Origin: Bin87 sp965220265
GTDB taxonomy: Bacteria > Chloroflexota > Dehalococcoidia > Lucifugimonadales > UBA3495
DNA length: 64,000 nt
Assembly: GCA_965220265.1 (NCBI GenBank)
Contig: CBDCPM010000004.1
Span: 3,348,001 to 3,412,000, forward strand
Direction of reading: 5' to 3'
The translations under genes and the position numbers were made by a program. Numbering within the stretch: the stretch's first letter is position 1; each line of letters opens with the position of its first letter. Under the pieces are notes generated by a model that searched no databases, was not told the DNA's origin, and saw only the letters and a list, made by a program, of their open reading frames with translations. Shown one piece after another: positions 38,164 to 46,801 of the stretch.

Positions 38164-39335
38164 GATACCGTCTCGCTCCGGCGGAAGATGAGGCAGGTAA
38201 TATCGTCAAACTGCGCGGTATTCCCCGCAAATTGGTTCACGGCGTCAAAGACGGCCTGGGTAGATGCTTCAGCCTCTCGGGGCGGCTGCGACGTGAACAC
38301 CTGCTTCAGCCGCTCCATCCCGAATTCCTCGCCCCCCTCGTTCACGGCCTCGGTGACACCGTCAGTGTAAAAAACGACGGTATCGCCCGCTGAGGTGGAA
38401 ATCGTTCTTTCGTCGTAGTCCATGCCCGGCATTACGCCCAGAGCGATCCCGTTTGTGCCGGGCAGCACCGTTGAAGTACCGTCAACATGCACGATGAGAG
38501 GGGCGTTGTGGCCGCCGTTGGCGTAGGTCAGTTCCCCGGTCGCCGGATCGTACACGGCATAGAACAGCGTAACGAACATCATGGCGTCGTTATCGTCGTA
38601 CAGCAGATCGTTTACTTCAGTGAGGACTTCGCGCGGGGACTTGAGCCCCATGGCCGCGCTCTTGAGGAGCGTGCGGCTGGCCATCATGAAAAGAGCGGCG
38701 GGCACGCCCTTGTCTGAGACATCCGCCACGGACAACCCGATGCGACCATTGTTCAGGTAAACAACGTCGAAGAAGTCCCCTCCCACAACCCGGGCCGGGG
38801 TCATGCTGCCGTATATCTGAAAGCCGGTCTGACCCGGGAACTCCGTGGGCAGGATCGACTGCTGCATCTTGTTGGCGACGTCGAGCTCGTTTTCCAGTGC
38901 CACCAGCCGTTCTCGTGACGCCGTCGCCTCTCTCCAGGCTTCGAGGTTGGACAGCGCACGCTCGATCGTGATCCGCAGGTCCTCAAAATCAACCGGTTTG
39001 GTGACGAAATCGAATGCTCCGAGGTTCATGGCCGAGCGAATATTCTTCATATCCCCGTATGCGGAGATGATGACGGCATGTATGTCGGGCGCTACCTCCG
39101 GTATATGTGACAGCAACGCCAGTCCGTCCATCTGGGGCATGTTAATATCTGATAACACCATATCGATTTTGTCGTCTCTGTGCAGAGTCTCGAGTGCTTC
39201 CACTCCATTCTGCGCAAAGACGAACTGATAGCGACCGGACCGGATCGCCCGCCTCATCCGCTGCAATACCAGCGGCTCCAGGTCAGGTTCGTCGTCGACC
39301 ACCAGTATTCGGTATGGCCCTGACGTATCTGCCAT
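38160..39335 (-). CDS. Response regulator with PP2C (SpoIIE) phosphatase output
   Basis: 391 residues. The receiver domain (about 1-125) has DDEPD, the phospho-acceptor DINMPQMDG, and the TKPVDF Lys. A short coiled coil follows (REATASRERLVALENELDVANKMQQSILP, in parts), then the SpoIIE/PP2C domain with GGDFFDV, VADVSDKGVPAALFM, ANGGHNAP and DDITCL metal-binding Asp residues. It should dephosphorylate the STAS protein when its receiver is phosphorylated, linking the kinase to the sigma control. Confidence 0.92.
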   Translation of the reverse strand: MADTSGPYRILVVDDEPDLEPLVLQRMRRAIRSGRYQFVFAQNGVEALETLHRDDKIDMVLSDINMPQMDGLALLSHIPEVAPDIHAVIISAYGDMKNIRSAMNLGAFDFVTKPVDFEDLRITIERALSNLEAWREATASRERLVALENELDVANKMQQSILPTEFPGQTGFQIYGSMTPARVVGGDFFDVVYLNNGRIGLSVADVSDKGVPAALFMMASRTLLKSAAMGLKSPREVLTEVNDLLYDDNDAMMFVTLFYAVYDPATGELTYANGGHNAPLIVHVDGTSTVLPGTNGIALGVMPGMDYDERTISTSAGDTVVFYTDGVTEAVNEGGEEFGMERLKQVFTSQPPREAEASTQAVFDAVNQFAGNTAQFDDITCLIFRRSETVS

Positions 39336-39412
39336 AGTCCCATCCTCGACGGGCGATTACCGCCCGTTCTACTGCATCGTTATCCGGGTAACCTGGCGGC
39401 CGTTCGCAGAAA

Positions 39413-39751
39413 TTATCTCATGAGAGCGGCGATGGCTTCCTCCTGCGAGGGATGGATAGCGATTACCTGATCGAAACCGCTGATTTCAAAAACTTCCCGT
39501 ACGGTCCCCGTCAATGCGCAGAGCGCAAAGCCGGAATTCTGACGCTGCAAGGTCTTTGCAGTCTGCAGAACCACCCGAAGGCCCGCGCTACTTATGTAGG
39601 TGAGCTTTTCCATGTCCAGGATCACTACCTGGTCGGTGGGTTCGATGGCTGCATCCAGATCTTCGAGGAAGCGCTGCGCGTTGGTGCTGTCTACGCGTTC
39701 GGCAGCCTCAATGATCAAGGTGCCCTCATTCCTCTGGAAATCGATTGCCAT
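39413..39751 (-). CDS. STAS-domain anti-sigma factor antagonist
   Basis: 112 residues from ATG 39751, chosen because AGGAG lies 9 nt upstream; longer readings to 40273 lack a site. The STAS fold pattern is VVILDMEKLTYISSAGLRVVLQ, with the conserved Ser of the S-S-A-G segment as expected phosphorylation site. It is the first gene of the operon reading toward 34117. The 370-bp gap to the divergent selenoprotein gene should hold both promoters. Confidence 0.9.
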   Translation of the reverse strand: MAIDFQRNEGTLIIEAAERVDSTNAQRFLEDLDAAIEPTDQVVILDMEKLTYISSAGLRVVLQTAKTLQRQNSGFALCALTGTVREVFEISGFDQVIAIHPSQEEAIAALMR

Positions 39752-40120
39752 AATGCTGTCTCCTGAATTGCGCGGGCAGTTATTGGAGGCACTGGCGAAT
39801 GCGCAAACGCACACACCAATGGCCCTTGATGGCCCTTGCCTGTTTCGCGGGAATTGTATCATCGAATCGGCATTTGTGTACCCCGTGCCTAGCTGCAATC
39901 GCGCACATATGTCTGGTTCCTGGCCCAACATTGCCAACACGGTCATTCTTATTAATGGACCGCTATTTGGGCCGCTTGGAAGGACTTCAGTAAGAGTTCT
40001 CGCTCCCAGCCCTGCAACTGAACTTCGCCTGCGGCCTGTGTCCGTTGACGTAACCGTCGCCGCCACATAGACTGCCACCATCCGAACGTCTTTAGGGCTC
40101 CGAATGGGAGGAGAACCGCG
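39752..40120. promoter_or_regulatory. Divergent intergenic region
   Basis: No gene is supported here. It separates the minus-strand partner-switching operon from the plus-strand selenoprotein operon and must hold the control regions of both. I could not define specific -35/-10 boxes with confidence. Confidence 0.35.
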
Positions 40121-41842
40121 ATGAAGTTGCAGATCATGTCCCCGGCCGCGGCGCGCGTTGACTTCAAGGTGCCGCCGGCGCCCCGACTGGAAACCCTGGA
40201 AGGCAAGATTATCGGCCTGTACAACAACATGACCGGTGGCGCCGATGTAGCCGTCAACCGGGTCGCCGAGCATCTCAGCCGGCGCTTCTCAAACATAAAG
40301 TTTGTGAGCTACGGCGGAAACCTGTGCGAGGACCGGCCAGCTCTCAGCCGGGGCAATCACATTGACGAGGGAGAGGCGTCAATCATCGCCACGGAGGTCG
40401 ACGCCATGGTTGGCGCGGCCGCCCATTGAGGGGGCTGCACGTCGTGGCTTGCCCACGACATGGTTGCCATGGAAAAAGCCGGCGTGCCCGCCGTGGGCAT
40501 TGCCGCGCGCAGTTTCGCCCGGGCCTGGCAGTCCTGCGTCGATGGCTGGGGACAGCCCGCCACCGCTTTTGTCACCATCCCTCACGCTTGCACCGGACAG
40601 CAGCCCGACTACATCCACGGGATGGTGGACGAGCAAATCGACAACATCATCCTCGGCTTGACCAGGATGTCCGCGTCTGCTGACCTCTCCGGCAGCGCCA
40701 ACGGCCACAGCGAGACCGACGTATTCACGGTTGAGCTGGACGACACGCCGCTCGGGCTGGACGCGGTTAACCTATTTATGGAAGAACGCGAATGGAGCGA
40801 CGGCATGCCCATCGTTCCTCCCATTCCTGCCGCCGTCGAGGCAATGCTCAAGGGAACCAGGCGCGACCCGCAGGACGTGGTGATGGTGATGGAGCCCGGC
40901 TTCGGCCTGGCCACCGTCGAGAAAATCGCCATCAACGCGGTGATGGCCGGTTGCCAACCCGCGCAGTTCCCCATCCTGCTTGCCGCCCTTGAGTGCATCG
41001 CCCAGCCGGAGATGAACCACCGGGACATGCAGGTATCTGGCCACACCGAGGCTCCGTTGATCCTGGTCAACGGCCCCGTCGCCGCCAGGGCCGGCATCAA
41101 CTACGGCACGTCGGCAATGGGCCCGGGCGTGGTCAACAAGGCCAACACCGCCATCGGCCGCGCCTTGCGGCTCTGCCTGATCAACATCGGCTACTGCAAA
41201 GCCGGCGCCGGCGATCCCAACTTCATTGGCCTGCCCACCAAGTTTGGCATGTGCATCGCTGAGAACGAAGAGGTCAGCCCCTGGCAACCCTACCACGTGG
41301 ACAATGGGTTCCGCCCGGACGAAAGTGCGGTAACCGTGGTTACCGTCACCGGCCCCACTGACATCCTCGACAATGCCTCGAAGAACCACCACGACACGCT
41401 GAACAACATCGCCTCCATGATGTTCTATCGCCACGCCGGCGGAGGCAGCTGGATCAGGGGCCGCCAGTCCGCCCAGGTGGGTCACACCAACCAGCGCGTT
41501 GAGTACCAGAGCCCCTATCATCCCATCATTCTCAGCCCCTCCCGCGCAGTGATCCTTGCCGAGGCTGGATTCAGCAAGCGCGACACCCAGGAGTGGCTGC
41601 ACGAGCACTGCCGCGCCTCTCTCCGCGACGCCATCGGGCCGGCCGGCATGCCCACCGACGGCGACGGCAAGTGGCTGCGCTATCCGGAACTGCAGCACCT
41701 GGCCGACGACCCCGACGCCACCATGCCCGCCCTGGAAACCCCCGAACAGTACCTCCTGTTCGTCACGGGCGGCTCCACCCACTACGCCAACTTCTTCTAC
41801 GGCACCTACGGCATCGCCACCATGCCCGTCGAGGACGTGTAG
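40121..41842 (+). CDS. UGSC-family selenoprotein (in-frame TGA = selenocysteine)
   Basis: ATG 40121 with GGGAGGAG upstream. The frame runs 573 codons to 41842 with a single internal TGA at 40427-40429. Around it the sequence reads AAH-U-GGC-TSWLAHDMVAMEKAGVPAVGI, so Sec103 and Cys106 form a U-x-x-C redox pair. The UGSC family is named for U/C-G-S-C followed by T-S-W, with a conserved His-Asp soon after; Gly replaces Ser here. The pre-TGA part begins with a Rossmann-like strand-turn (GKIIGLYNN). After about residue 215 a second domain begins (EREWSDGMPIVPPIPAAVE, KIAINAVMAGCQPAQFPI, GTSAMGPGVVNKANTAIGR); I know it only as an uncharacterised partner of this family. The substrate is unknown. It heads a tight five-gene operon. 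Automatic calling would give a 102-residue fragment plus a truncated protein. Confidence 0.9.
40441..40459 (+). promoter_or_regulatory. Putative bacterial SECIS hairpin
   Basis: A perfect 7-bp stem, GTCGTGG (40441-40447) and CCACGAC (40453-40459), encloses a CTTGC loop inside the coding sequence. The apical loop begins 18 nt after the TGA, inside the usual spacing for bacterial SECIS elements. If the top G-C pair opens, the loop starts with G, as is typical. A lower stem (GGC 40433-40435 with GCC 40466-40468) could extend it. Confidence 0.7.
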
Positions 41843-41843
41843 C

Positions 41844-42770
41844 ATGCCCACAGTGCCCGCCGACCAGTACGTCAGCAAGGTCCGTATGCCGGCCGACATC
41901 GACCCGTATTGGGACGACGTGCTGGCCGAAACAGCCCGGATTCCGCTGGATCCGGAGGTAGTCCACGACCCCCTCCGGTCCTCCGAACGTGTCGACGTTT
42001 ACGAGGTCTTCTTCACCAGTCTCGACCACGTGCGGATCGCGGGTTGGTACGCCGTTCCCCGCCAGCGCGAAGGCCCGTTGCCCGGGCTGCTCCAGGTGCC
42101 CGGGTACAACATGGAGCCGCCGGTCCCCAAGAGCTGGGCCGCCAAGGGATACGCCGCCTTCAGCGTTGCTCCCCGCGGCAAGCTGCGGAGCAACCGCCAG
42201 TTCAACCCGGGCTATCCAGGGCTGCTCACCTACGGCATGGTCGATAAGAACACCTACTCGTACCGGGGCTTCTATATGGACGCTTGCCGGGCGGTGGAGT
42301 TCCTGCTGGATCGTGAGGAGGTGAACGGCGACCGCATCGGGGTAACCGGGCATAGCCAGGGCGGGGGCCTTACCGTCTCCACCGCCGCGCTGCGCCCCGA
42401 GATCAAGGCGGCGGCGGCCGGCGCGCCCTACCTCTGCGGCTACATGGATGCCATCGAACTGACTGACGCCTATCCGTACCAGGAAATCGCCGACTACCTG
42501 CGGCTCAACCCGGATAGCCGGGAGCAGGTGGAGAACACGCTCGCCTACTTTGACGGCATCAACCTGGCCCACCGGATCACCTGTCCGACCATCGTCAGCG
42601 TGGGCCTGCAGGACAGCACGTGCCCACCCGAAACCGGTTTCGCCATGTTCGACGCCATCTCAAGCGAAGACAAGCGGATGTACGCCTACGACGGTCACGG
42701 CCACGACGCCAACAATTACGAGCACGCAGCAATCGTCGACGCCTTCATGGCGAAACACCTCCAGGACTGA
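41844..42770 (+). CDS. AXE1-type alpha/beta-hydrolase (acetyl esterase-like)
   Basis: 308 residues; ATG 41844 is one base after the selenoprotein stop. The family pattern is DPYWDDVLAE at the start, PGYNMEPP (oxyanion region), PRGKLRSN, a cap segment, GHSQGGGLTVS with nucleophile Ser171, and DGHGHDANN with the catalytic His (about 285). AXE1 enzymes deacetylate or cleave small esters in the cytoplasm. No signal peptide is visible. Coupling to the selenoprotein suggests a shared pathway for a small ester or thioester substrate. Confidence 0.85.
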   Translation: MPTVPADQYVSKVRMPADIDPYWDDVLAETARIPLDPEVVHDPLRSSERVDVYEVFFTSLDHVRIAGWYAVPRQREGPLPGLLQVPGYNMEPPVPKSWAAKGYAAFSVAPRGKLRSNRQFNPGYPGLLTYGMVDKNTYSYRGFYMDACRAVEFLLDREEVNGDRIGVTGHSQGGGLTVSTAALRPEIKAAAAGAPYLCGYMDAIELTDAYPYQEIADYLRLNPDSREQVENTLAYFDGINLAHRITCPTIVSVGLQDSTCPPETGFAMFDAISSEDKRMYAYDGHGHDANNYEHAAIVDAFMAKHLQD

Positions 42771-42780
42771 TGGGCGTTCC

Positions 42781-43158
42781 ATGACCCAACTACAATCTCC
42801 CCAGGCGATTTTCGCGGATGCCCGCGATGTCTACACCCTGGCTATCGAGCGTCTCGACCAGGGGGACATCAGGGATGCCGCCGAGAAGGCCTGGTGCGCC
42901 ACCAAGCGCGCCACCGACGCCCTCCTATTCGCTCGCACCGGCGAAGAACCCGGGCCCACCGGGCTTACCAGCGACGGCCTCGACGCCCTTGCCCGCAATG
43001 AACCTGAAGCCCGAACGTTGCAGGGCCGTTACTACAGCCGCCTTAGCCAACTGCACGGCGCATGTTTTTACACCGGGGCGTGCAATCCTGACACCGAGCG
43101 GCGCATCAGGGAAACCGTACAATACATCGACGACGCCGAGCGGTTGGCCGCTGCATGA
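42781..43158 (+). CDS. PaREP1-like helical protein
   Basis: 125 residues starting 10 bp after the esterase stop. The helical pattern IFADARDVYTLAIERLDQGDIRDAAEKAW parallels the PaREP1 proteins at 14812 and 48680 (LDQGDIRQAAEKGW). The middle diverges (ATDALLFARTGEEPG), and the C-terminal helix reads SRLSQLHGACFYTGAC. It is an HEPN-like bundle without RX4-6H. The role in the operon is unknown; possibly a small accessory or binding protein. Confidence 0.65.
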   Translation: MTQLQSPQAIFADARDVYTLAIERLDQGDIRDAAEKAWCATKRATDALLFARTGEEPGPTGLTSDGLDALARNEPEARTLQGRYYSRLSQLHGACFYTGACNPDTERRIRETVQYIDDAERLAAA

Positions 43159-43198
43159 TTGCACCTGAACTTACCAGCATGGACCGGAACGTAACCCA

Positions 43199-44116
43199 AT
43201 GACCACTTTTGCCGGCGCCAAGCCGCAAGATTTCAACAGCTACTGGCAGGGCGTATTGGCCGAGTTGTCAGCGTTGCCGGCTGCGCCTGAGGTACAGGAA
43301 ATCCCCCTGCGTTCCACCGATTTCGCCACGGCTTATGGTGTACGGCTGACCTCCATCGGCCCTTACCGCCTCTACGCCTACCTGAGTATCCCGAAAGGAG
43401 ATGGCCCCTTCCCGGCCCGCTACTACCTGCCCCGCTATGGCAGCGTCGTGGATCTGGTGCCCCAGGGGACTGCCAACGGCCAGCGTCGGGAGCACGTTAC
43501 GTTCGCCCTCTGCGTGCGCGGCCAGCGCCTGGCCGACCAACCCTACGCGGCAGCGTTCCCCGGACTGCTCACCGACGGAATCGACGACCCCGCCGCCTAC
43601 GTGTACCGGGGCATCGTCGCCGACTGCGTCCGCGGCCTCGAATACCTGGCCGACCGCCCAGAGGTGGACACAACGCGCATCGCTGCCATCGGCAACGACT
43701 TGGCGCTCACCACCGGAGCGTTGAGCGCACAGGTCACGCATGTGGTGTGCACTCCGGCTCTCCTGTACGCCACCGCCGACCTCGCCCAGCGCACCAGCGC
43801 CTACCCGCTCGAGGAAATCAACGACTACCTGAGATTGCATCCCGAGCGCCAGGAAGGGGTGCGACGCACGCTATCGTATTTCGATCTCCGCTGGTTCGGT
43901 TCCCAAGTCGGGGCAACGACTCTGCTGATGGCCAGCGCTGACGGCGCGGCATTGGACACAGCCGCTCTTGACCCGTTGACGCAGTCCATTAGGGGTGCGA
44001 CCGACGTGCACAAGGCGGAGCACTCCGGTTACCGGGACGGCCGCTACAGCGAGGAATGGCTGTCCCGCCAGTTCGGCATGGCGGGACCCAGCCTGCCACC
44101 CCATTGGCAGGGATAA
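43199..44116 (+). CDS. AXE1-like protein lacking the catalytic serine
   Basis: 305 residues, clearly related to the gene at 41844: FNSYWQGVLAELSALP, AAFPGLLTDGIDDPAAYVYRGI, VDTTRIAAIGNDLALTTG, YPLEEINDYLRLHPE. The nucleophile elbow GHSQG is GNDLA, so Asp167 replaces Ser. It is therefore probably not an esterase. Possibilities are a regulatory pseudo-enzyme that pairs with its active paralogue, or a ligand-binding protein. The frame is intact and codon use is like the neighbours, arguing against a decaying gene. Confidence 0.8.
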   Translation: MTTFAGAKPQDFNSYWQGVLAELSALPAAPEVQEIPLRSTDFATAYGVRLTSIGPYRLYAYLSIPKGDGPFPARYYLPRYGSVVDLVPQGTANGQRREHVTFALCVRGQRLADQPYAAAFPGLLTDGIDDPAAYVYRGIVADCVRGLEYLADRPEVDTTRIAAIGNDLALTTGALSAQVTHVVCTPALLYATADLAQRTSAYPLEEINDYLRLHPERQEGVRRTLSYFDLRWFGSQVGATTLLMASADGAALDTAALDPLTQSIRGATDVHKAEHSGYRDGRYSEEWLSRQFGMAGPSLPPHWQG

Positions 44117-44120
44117 ACCG

Positions 44121-44909
44121 ATGCCGCACGTAACGCTCCCCGGCGTCGACCTGTGGTACGAAGACTCTGGTGGGTCCGGCGTTCCGGTAATTTTCCTCCA
44201 CGCCGCTTCTGGGACCTGCGAGAGTTGGGTTTACCAATTGCCCGCCTTCACGACGGCCGGGTACCGTTGCGTCACCTACGAACGACGCACTTGGGGCCGT
44301 TCACGGCCCACCACGGATCCTTCAAAGGGCGATGGCGAGCAGCCCGGCTACCAGGGCGACGACCTGAACGGCCTGGTTGAGCACCTCGGCCTGGAGCGGT
44401 TCCATCTGGTGGCCACCGCGGCCGGCGGTATCACCGGGATTGACTACGCCCTGTCGCACCCGGAGCTGGTCCTCAGTCTGGTAGCGGCCAACACCATCGG
44501 CGGCGTGCAGGACGCGGAGTACCTCGAGGTGCAGCACCGGCTGCGCCCGCCGGAAATCCAAAACCTGCCCGTGGAACTACGCGAGCTGGGGCCTTCATAC
44601 CGTGGAACGGACCCGGACGGATCCGCCCGCTGGTTGGAGATTGATCATAGTACCCGCCCCTACGGAGTTGTTCCTGCCCAACCCCTGCGTGAACCCATCA
44701 CCTACGCCAGGCTGGCGACCATGCGCGTGCCCACGTTCGTGCTCTCGGGAGAAGCTGACATACTGTCGCCCCCAGCGCTGATGCGGATGCTCGCGGAGCA
44801 CATACCAAGCAGCCGGTTAGTATCATTGCCCGAGGCTGGCCATGCCGGCTTCTGGGAACGTCCGCAGGTATGGAACGGGCTGGTGCTGGAGTTCATCGGG
44901 CAGCACTAA
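44121..44909 (+). CDS. Alpha/beta-hydrolase fold protein with Ala at the nucleophile site
   Basis: 262 residues; ATG 44121 lies 4 bp after the previous stop. Fold landmarks are PVIFLHAASGTCESW (oxyanion HAA), YERRTWGRS, HLVATAAGGITGIDYAL in place of G-x-S-x-G (Ala100 at the nucleophile position), SGEADILSPP (Asp) and EAGHAGFWE (His). Apart from the serine the machinery is conserved. Hydrolase-fold enzymes without the serine include cofactor-free dioxygenases and dehalogenase-like lyases, so another chemistry is possible. Last gene of the selenoprotein operon. Confidence 0.8.
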   Translation: MPHVTLPGVDLWYEDSGGSGVPVIFLHAASGTCESWVYQLPAFTTAGYRCVTYERRTWGRSRPTTDPSKGDGEQPGYQGDDLNGLVEHLGLERFHLVATAAGGITGIDYALSHPELVLSLVAANTIGGVQDAEYLEVQHRLRPPEIQNLPVELRELGPSYRGTDPDGSARWLEIDHSTRPYGVVPAQPLREPITYARLATMRVPTFVLSGEADILSPPALMRMLAEHIPSSRLVSLPEAGHAGFWERPQVWNGLVLEFIGQH

Positions 44910-44952
44910 GGAGGCGGATCGCCTTCGAGTCTGCCGGCGTCTCGCGCAGCAT

Positions 44953-45096
44953 CTAGTATTACAACGACGGCTTGACGTGCTGCTTCGGGAAAGCTTCGTG
45001 GCGCAAGTACTGTTGCGACATTTGTACGACGTACATTTGCGAAGGGAATGGGCCAGCGGCAAGCGTCCCATCGTAAATGCGTTGTTGTAATACTAG
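44953..45096. mobile_element. MITE derived from an IS701-type element, CTAG target duplication
   Basis: The ends TATTACAACGACG and CGTTGTTGTAATA are inverted repeats with one mismatch. Both are bordered by CTAG (44953-44956, 45093-45096), matching the YTAR target duplication of IS701. The same end sequence starts the IS701 copy at about 52895. There is no coding content in the 136-bp interior. The right CTAG was later hit by IS630. Confidence 0.75.
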
Positions 45097-46343
45097 TACT
45101 GTTTCAATCTGATCTTATCGGATAGATATATTGGAGCTTACGGCGAGCATCTTGGGTGGTAAACCGCCAGTCTATGGCTGATTTTGCTGCGTTGCGCTCG
45201 CGTTCGAGCGCCGCAACCTCTCGCCGCAGCTCCGCCTCATCGCTGATCCGGCGGTTCAGACATCCCCTGCTGAAGACGCTCAACTCGATCTCAGCCATCC
45301 CTTCGGCAAGCTCAGGACAGGATTCAGCCAACTGCCGTGCGTAGGAGTGTAATGAAACTCGAGGCGTTGGGCGATGCGCCGAGCTTCGGATGGCTCAAAT
45401 GCTGCGTAGAGCGCGCCGAGCTTGTGGGTGTTGAGGTTGTCCAGTACCAGCCGGACCACCTCGGCATCAGGGTAGGCCTCGTCCACCAGCCACCGCATCT
45501 GGTGCGCGAAGTCCACGGCAGTGCGGCGCTCGGTCACCTCCACAGGTCTCCAGCCACCCCTCGGCTCACAGATCATGAACAGGTTCCGTGTCCCGTTGCG
45601 CTGGTACTCGGTGTCATAGCGTGCCACCCGTCCCGGGGCAGCCTCCAGGGGCGGACGCACCTCCCCAGTCAATTGCCGGGAGGTCTCGTCTGCCGGGAGG
45701 TATCGTCGAAACACACTACCGGACGCTCCGGATGGTACGCCTGTTGGTACAGGTCCAGCACGTCCTCCATCCGCGCCACGAACTCCCCGCTCACCTTGGG
45801 GATACACCACTCCTGCTTCTGCCACGGCTTGAGTGCGTTTTTTTGAGCATCTGGCGCACCGTCTCCAGGGAGATGCTATCGGCAAACTCCAACTCCACCA
45901 CCTGGTCGGCCAACAACTGGAGTGTCCAGTGCGTGTGCCCTGCGGGCGCGGCGCGGCACGCAATGGCGATCAGGTGCGCTTCCTGCTTGCCGTCCAGCTT
46001 GCGCTCCTGGCCCGGCCGCGGTCGGTCATTGCTGGCGGCCTCAAGTCCTTCCTCCACGTACCGCTGCCGCGCTCTGGCGACCGTGGCCGCGTTGACCAAC
46101 AGCACATCGGCTATCTCACGGTCCCGAAGCCCCTGGTCAGCCTTGAGCAGCGACAGCGCCCGCTTCACGGTGCGCACTGACGCCTTGCCTCGCTGGGACA
46201 CCTCATTGAGACGCGAGCGTTCGGCCTCGGTCAACTCTACTTTATACTTGATGGCAGCCATGGCTGGGCACTTCCTCACACAAAGATCATGCCCAAGTAT
46301 GGCTGCTTTCTTATATTCTTACAAATCTACCTGGCAACGGTAC
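45096..46343 (-). mobile_element. IS630-family insertion sequence, copy 1
   Basis: 1248 bp with ends GTACTGTTTC and GTACCGTTGCC (inward), flanked by TA (45094-45095, 46344-46345). It is near-identical and equal in length to the plus-strand copy at 53843-55090. Confidence 0.9.
45104..46261 (-). pseudogene. IS630 transposase, copy 1, with shared lesions
   Basis: Start ATG 46261 (MAAIKYKVELTEAERSR). The HTH region (LRDREIADVLLVNAATVARAR) and linker lead to a conserved A7 run (45838-45844 as T on plus), which suits programmed -1 slippage into KNALKPWQKQEW. The DDE motifs are VCFDETSRQ, RLVLDNLNTH and HYTPTHGSWLN. Two lesions break the catalytic part: a 17-bp tandem duplication right after FDETSRQ and a 23-bp insertion after HGSWLN. 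Both are also present in copy 2. It is inactive as written. Confidence 0.85.
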
Positions 46344-46801
46344 TAGCGCTTCGTCAACTAACCGGCGCGCTTCCGACCATTTGGCTACGACGGCGACATT
46401 GAGGCCGCCTTTACTATTGGCTGGTTGTCGGCTAGTGCCGTGCCGGTACCATGTCCAAACTGCTGGCACAATCCACAGTAGAAAGACTGCAATAAACGCA
46501 ACAAAAAGCGAAAACAGCAGGATCGCAAATAATAAAAACCCAACGCCTCCTGACATGATAGTTTCGCTTTTACGAAATCTCTGACCGTGTCGTCAGCGAT
46601 TAGAACTGCGCCCCAGAACAATATTGCAGCAGCAGCTAGTGCGACGGTCGCCTTGAACCACTCAACTTCTCCATGAGGCAGCCCAACGGGAAATTCTTTC
46701 AACAACACTAACCCGCTACCGCACGCTATGAGCATCGGTGCCCGCAACATTTGAGCATCCGTAATCAGATTACGATCGATAAATATGGCGGCTACTACCA
46801 A

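Larger units (their letters stand above)
44906..46801 (-). pseudogene. Small membrane protein gene(s) interrupted by MITE plus IS630
   Basis: On the minus strand, ATG 46556 opens GFLLFAILLFSLFVAFIAVFL (membrane helix), then KGGLNVAVVAKWSEARRLVDEA. Removing the MITE and IS630 (44953-46345) continues in frame LDAARDAGRLEGDPPP to a stop at 44906-44908, which overlaps the hydrolase stop on the other strand. An upstream frame (46801 to about 46560) also encodes membrane helices (LMIACGSG-like, VALAAAAILFWGAVLIA). It is either a separate gene or the front of the same gene after a frameshift. Family unknown. Confidence 0.55.

Noticed and set aside
39413..40273. Long 286-residue version of the STAS gene
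   Set aside because: The extra N-terminus is low-quality reading with no ribosome site. ATG 39751 has AGGAG at good spacing, and the STAS fold begins there.
40460..41842. Separate gene starting at the ATG 40460 after the TGA
   Set aside because: There is no ribosome-binding site, and the ATG lies inside the conserved T-S-W...H-D segment of the selenoprotein, so it is an internal Met.
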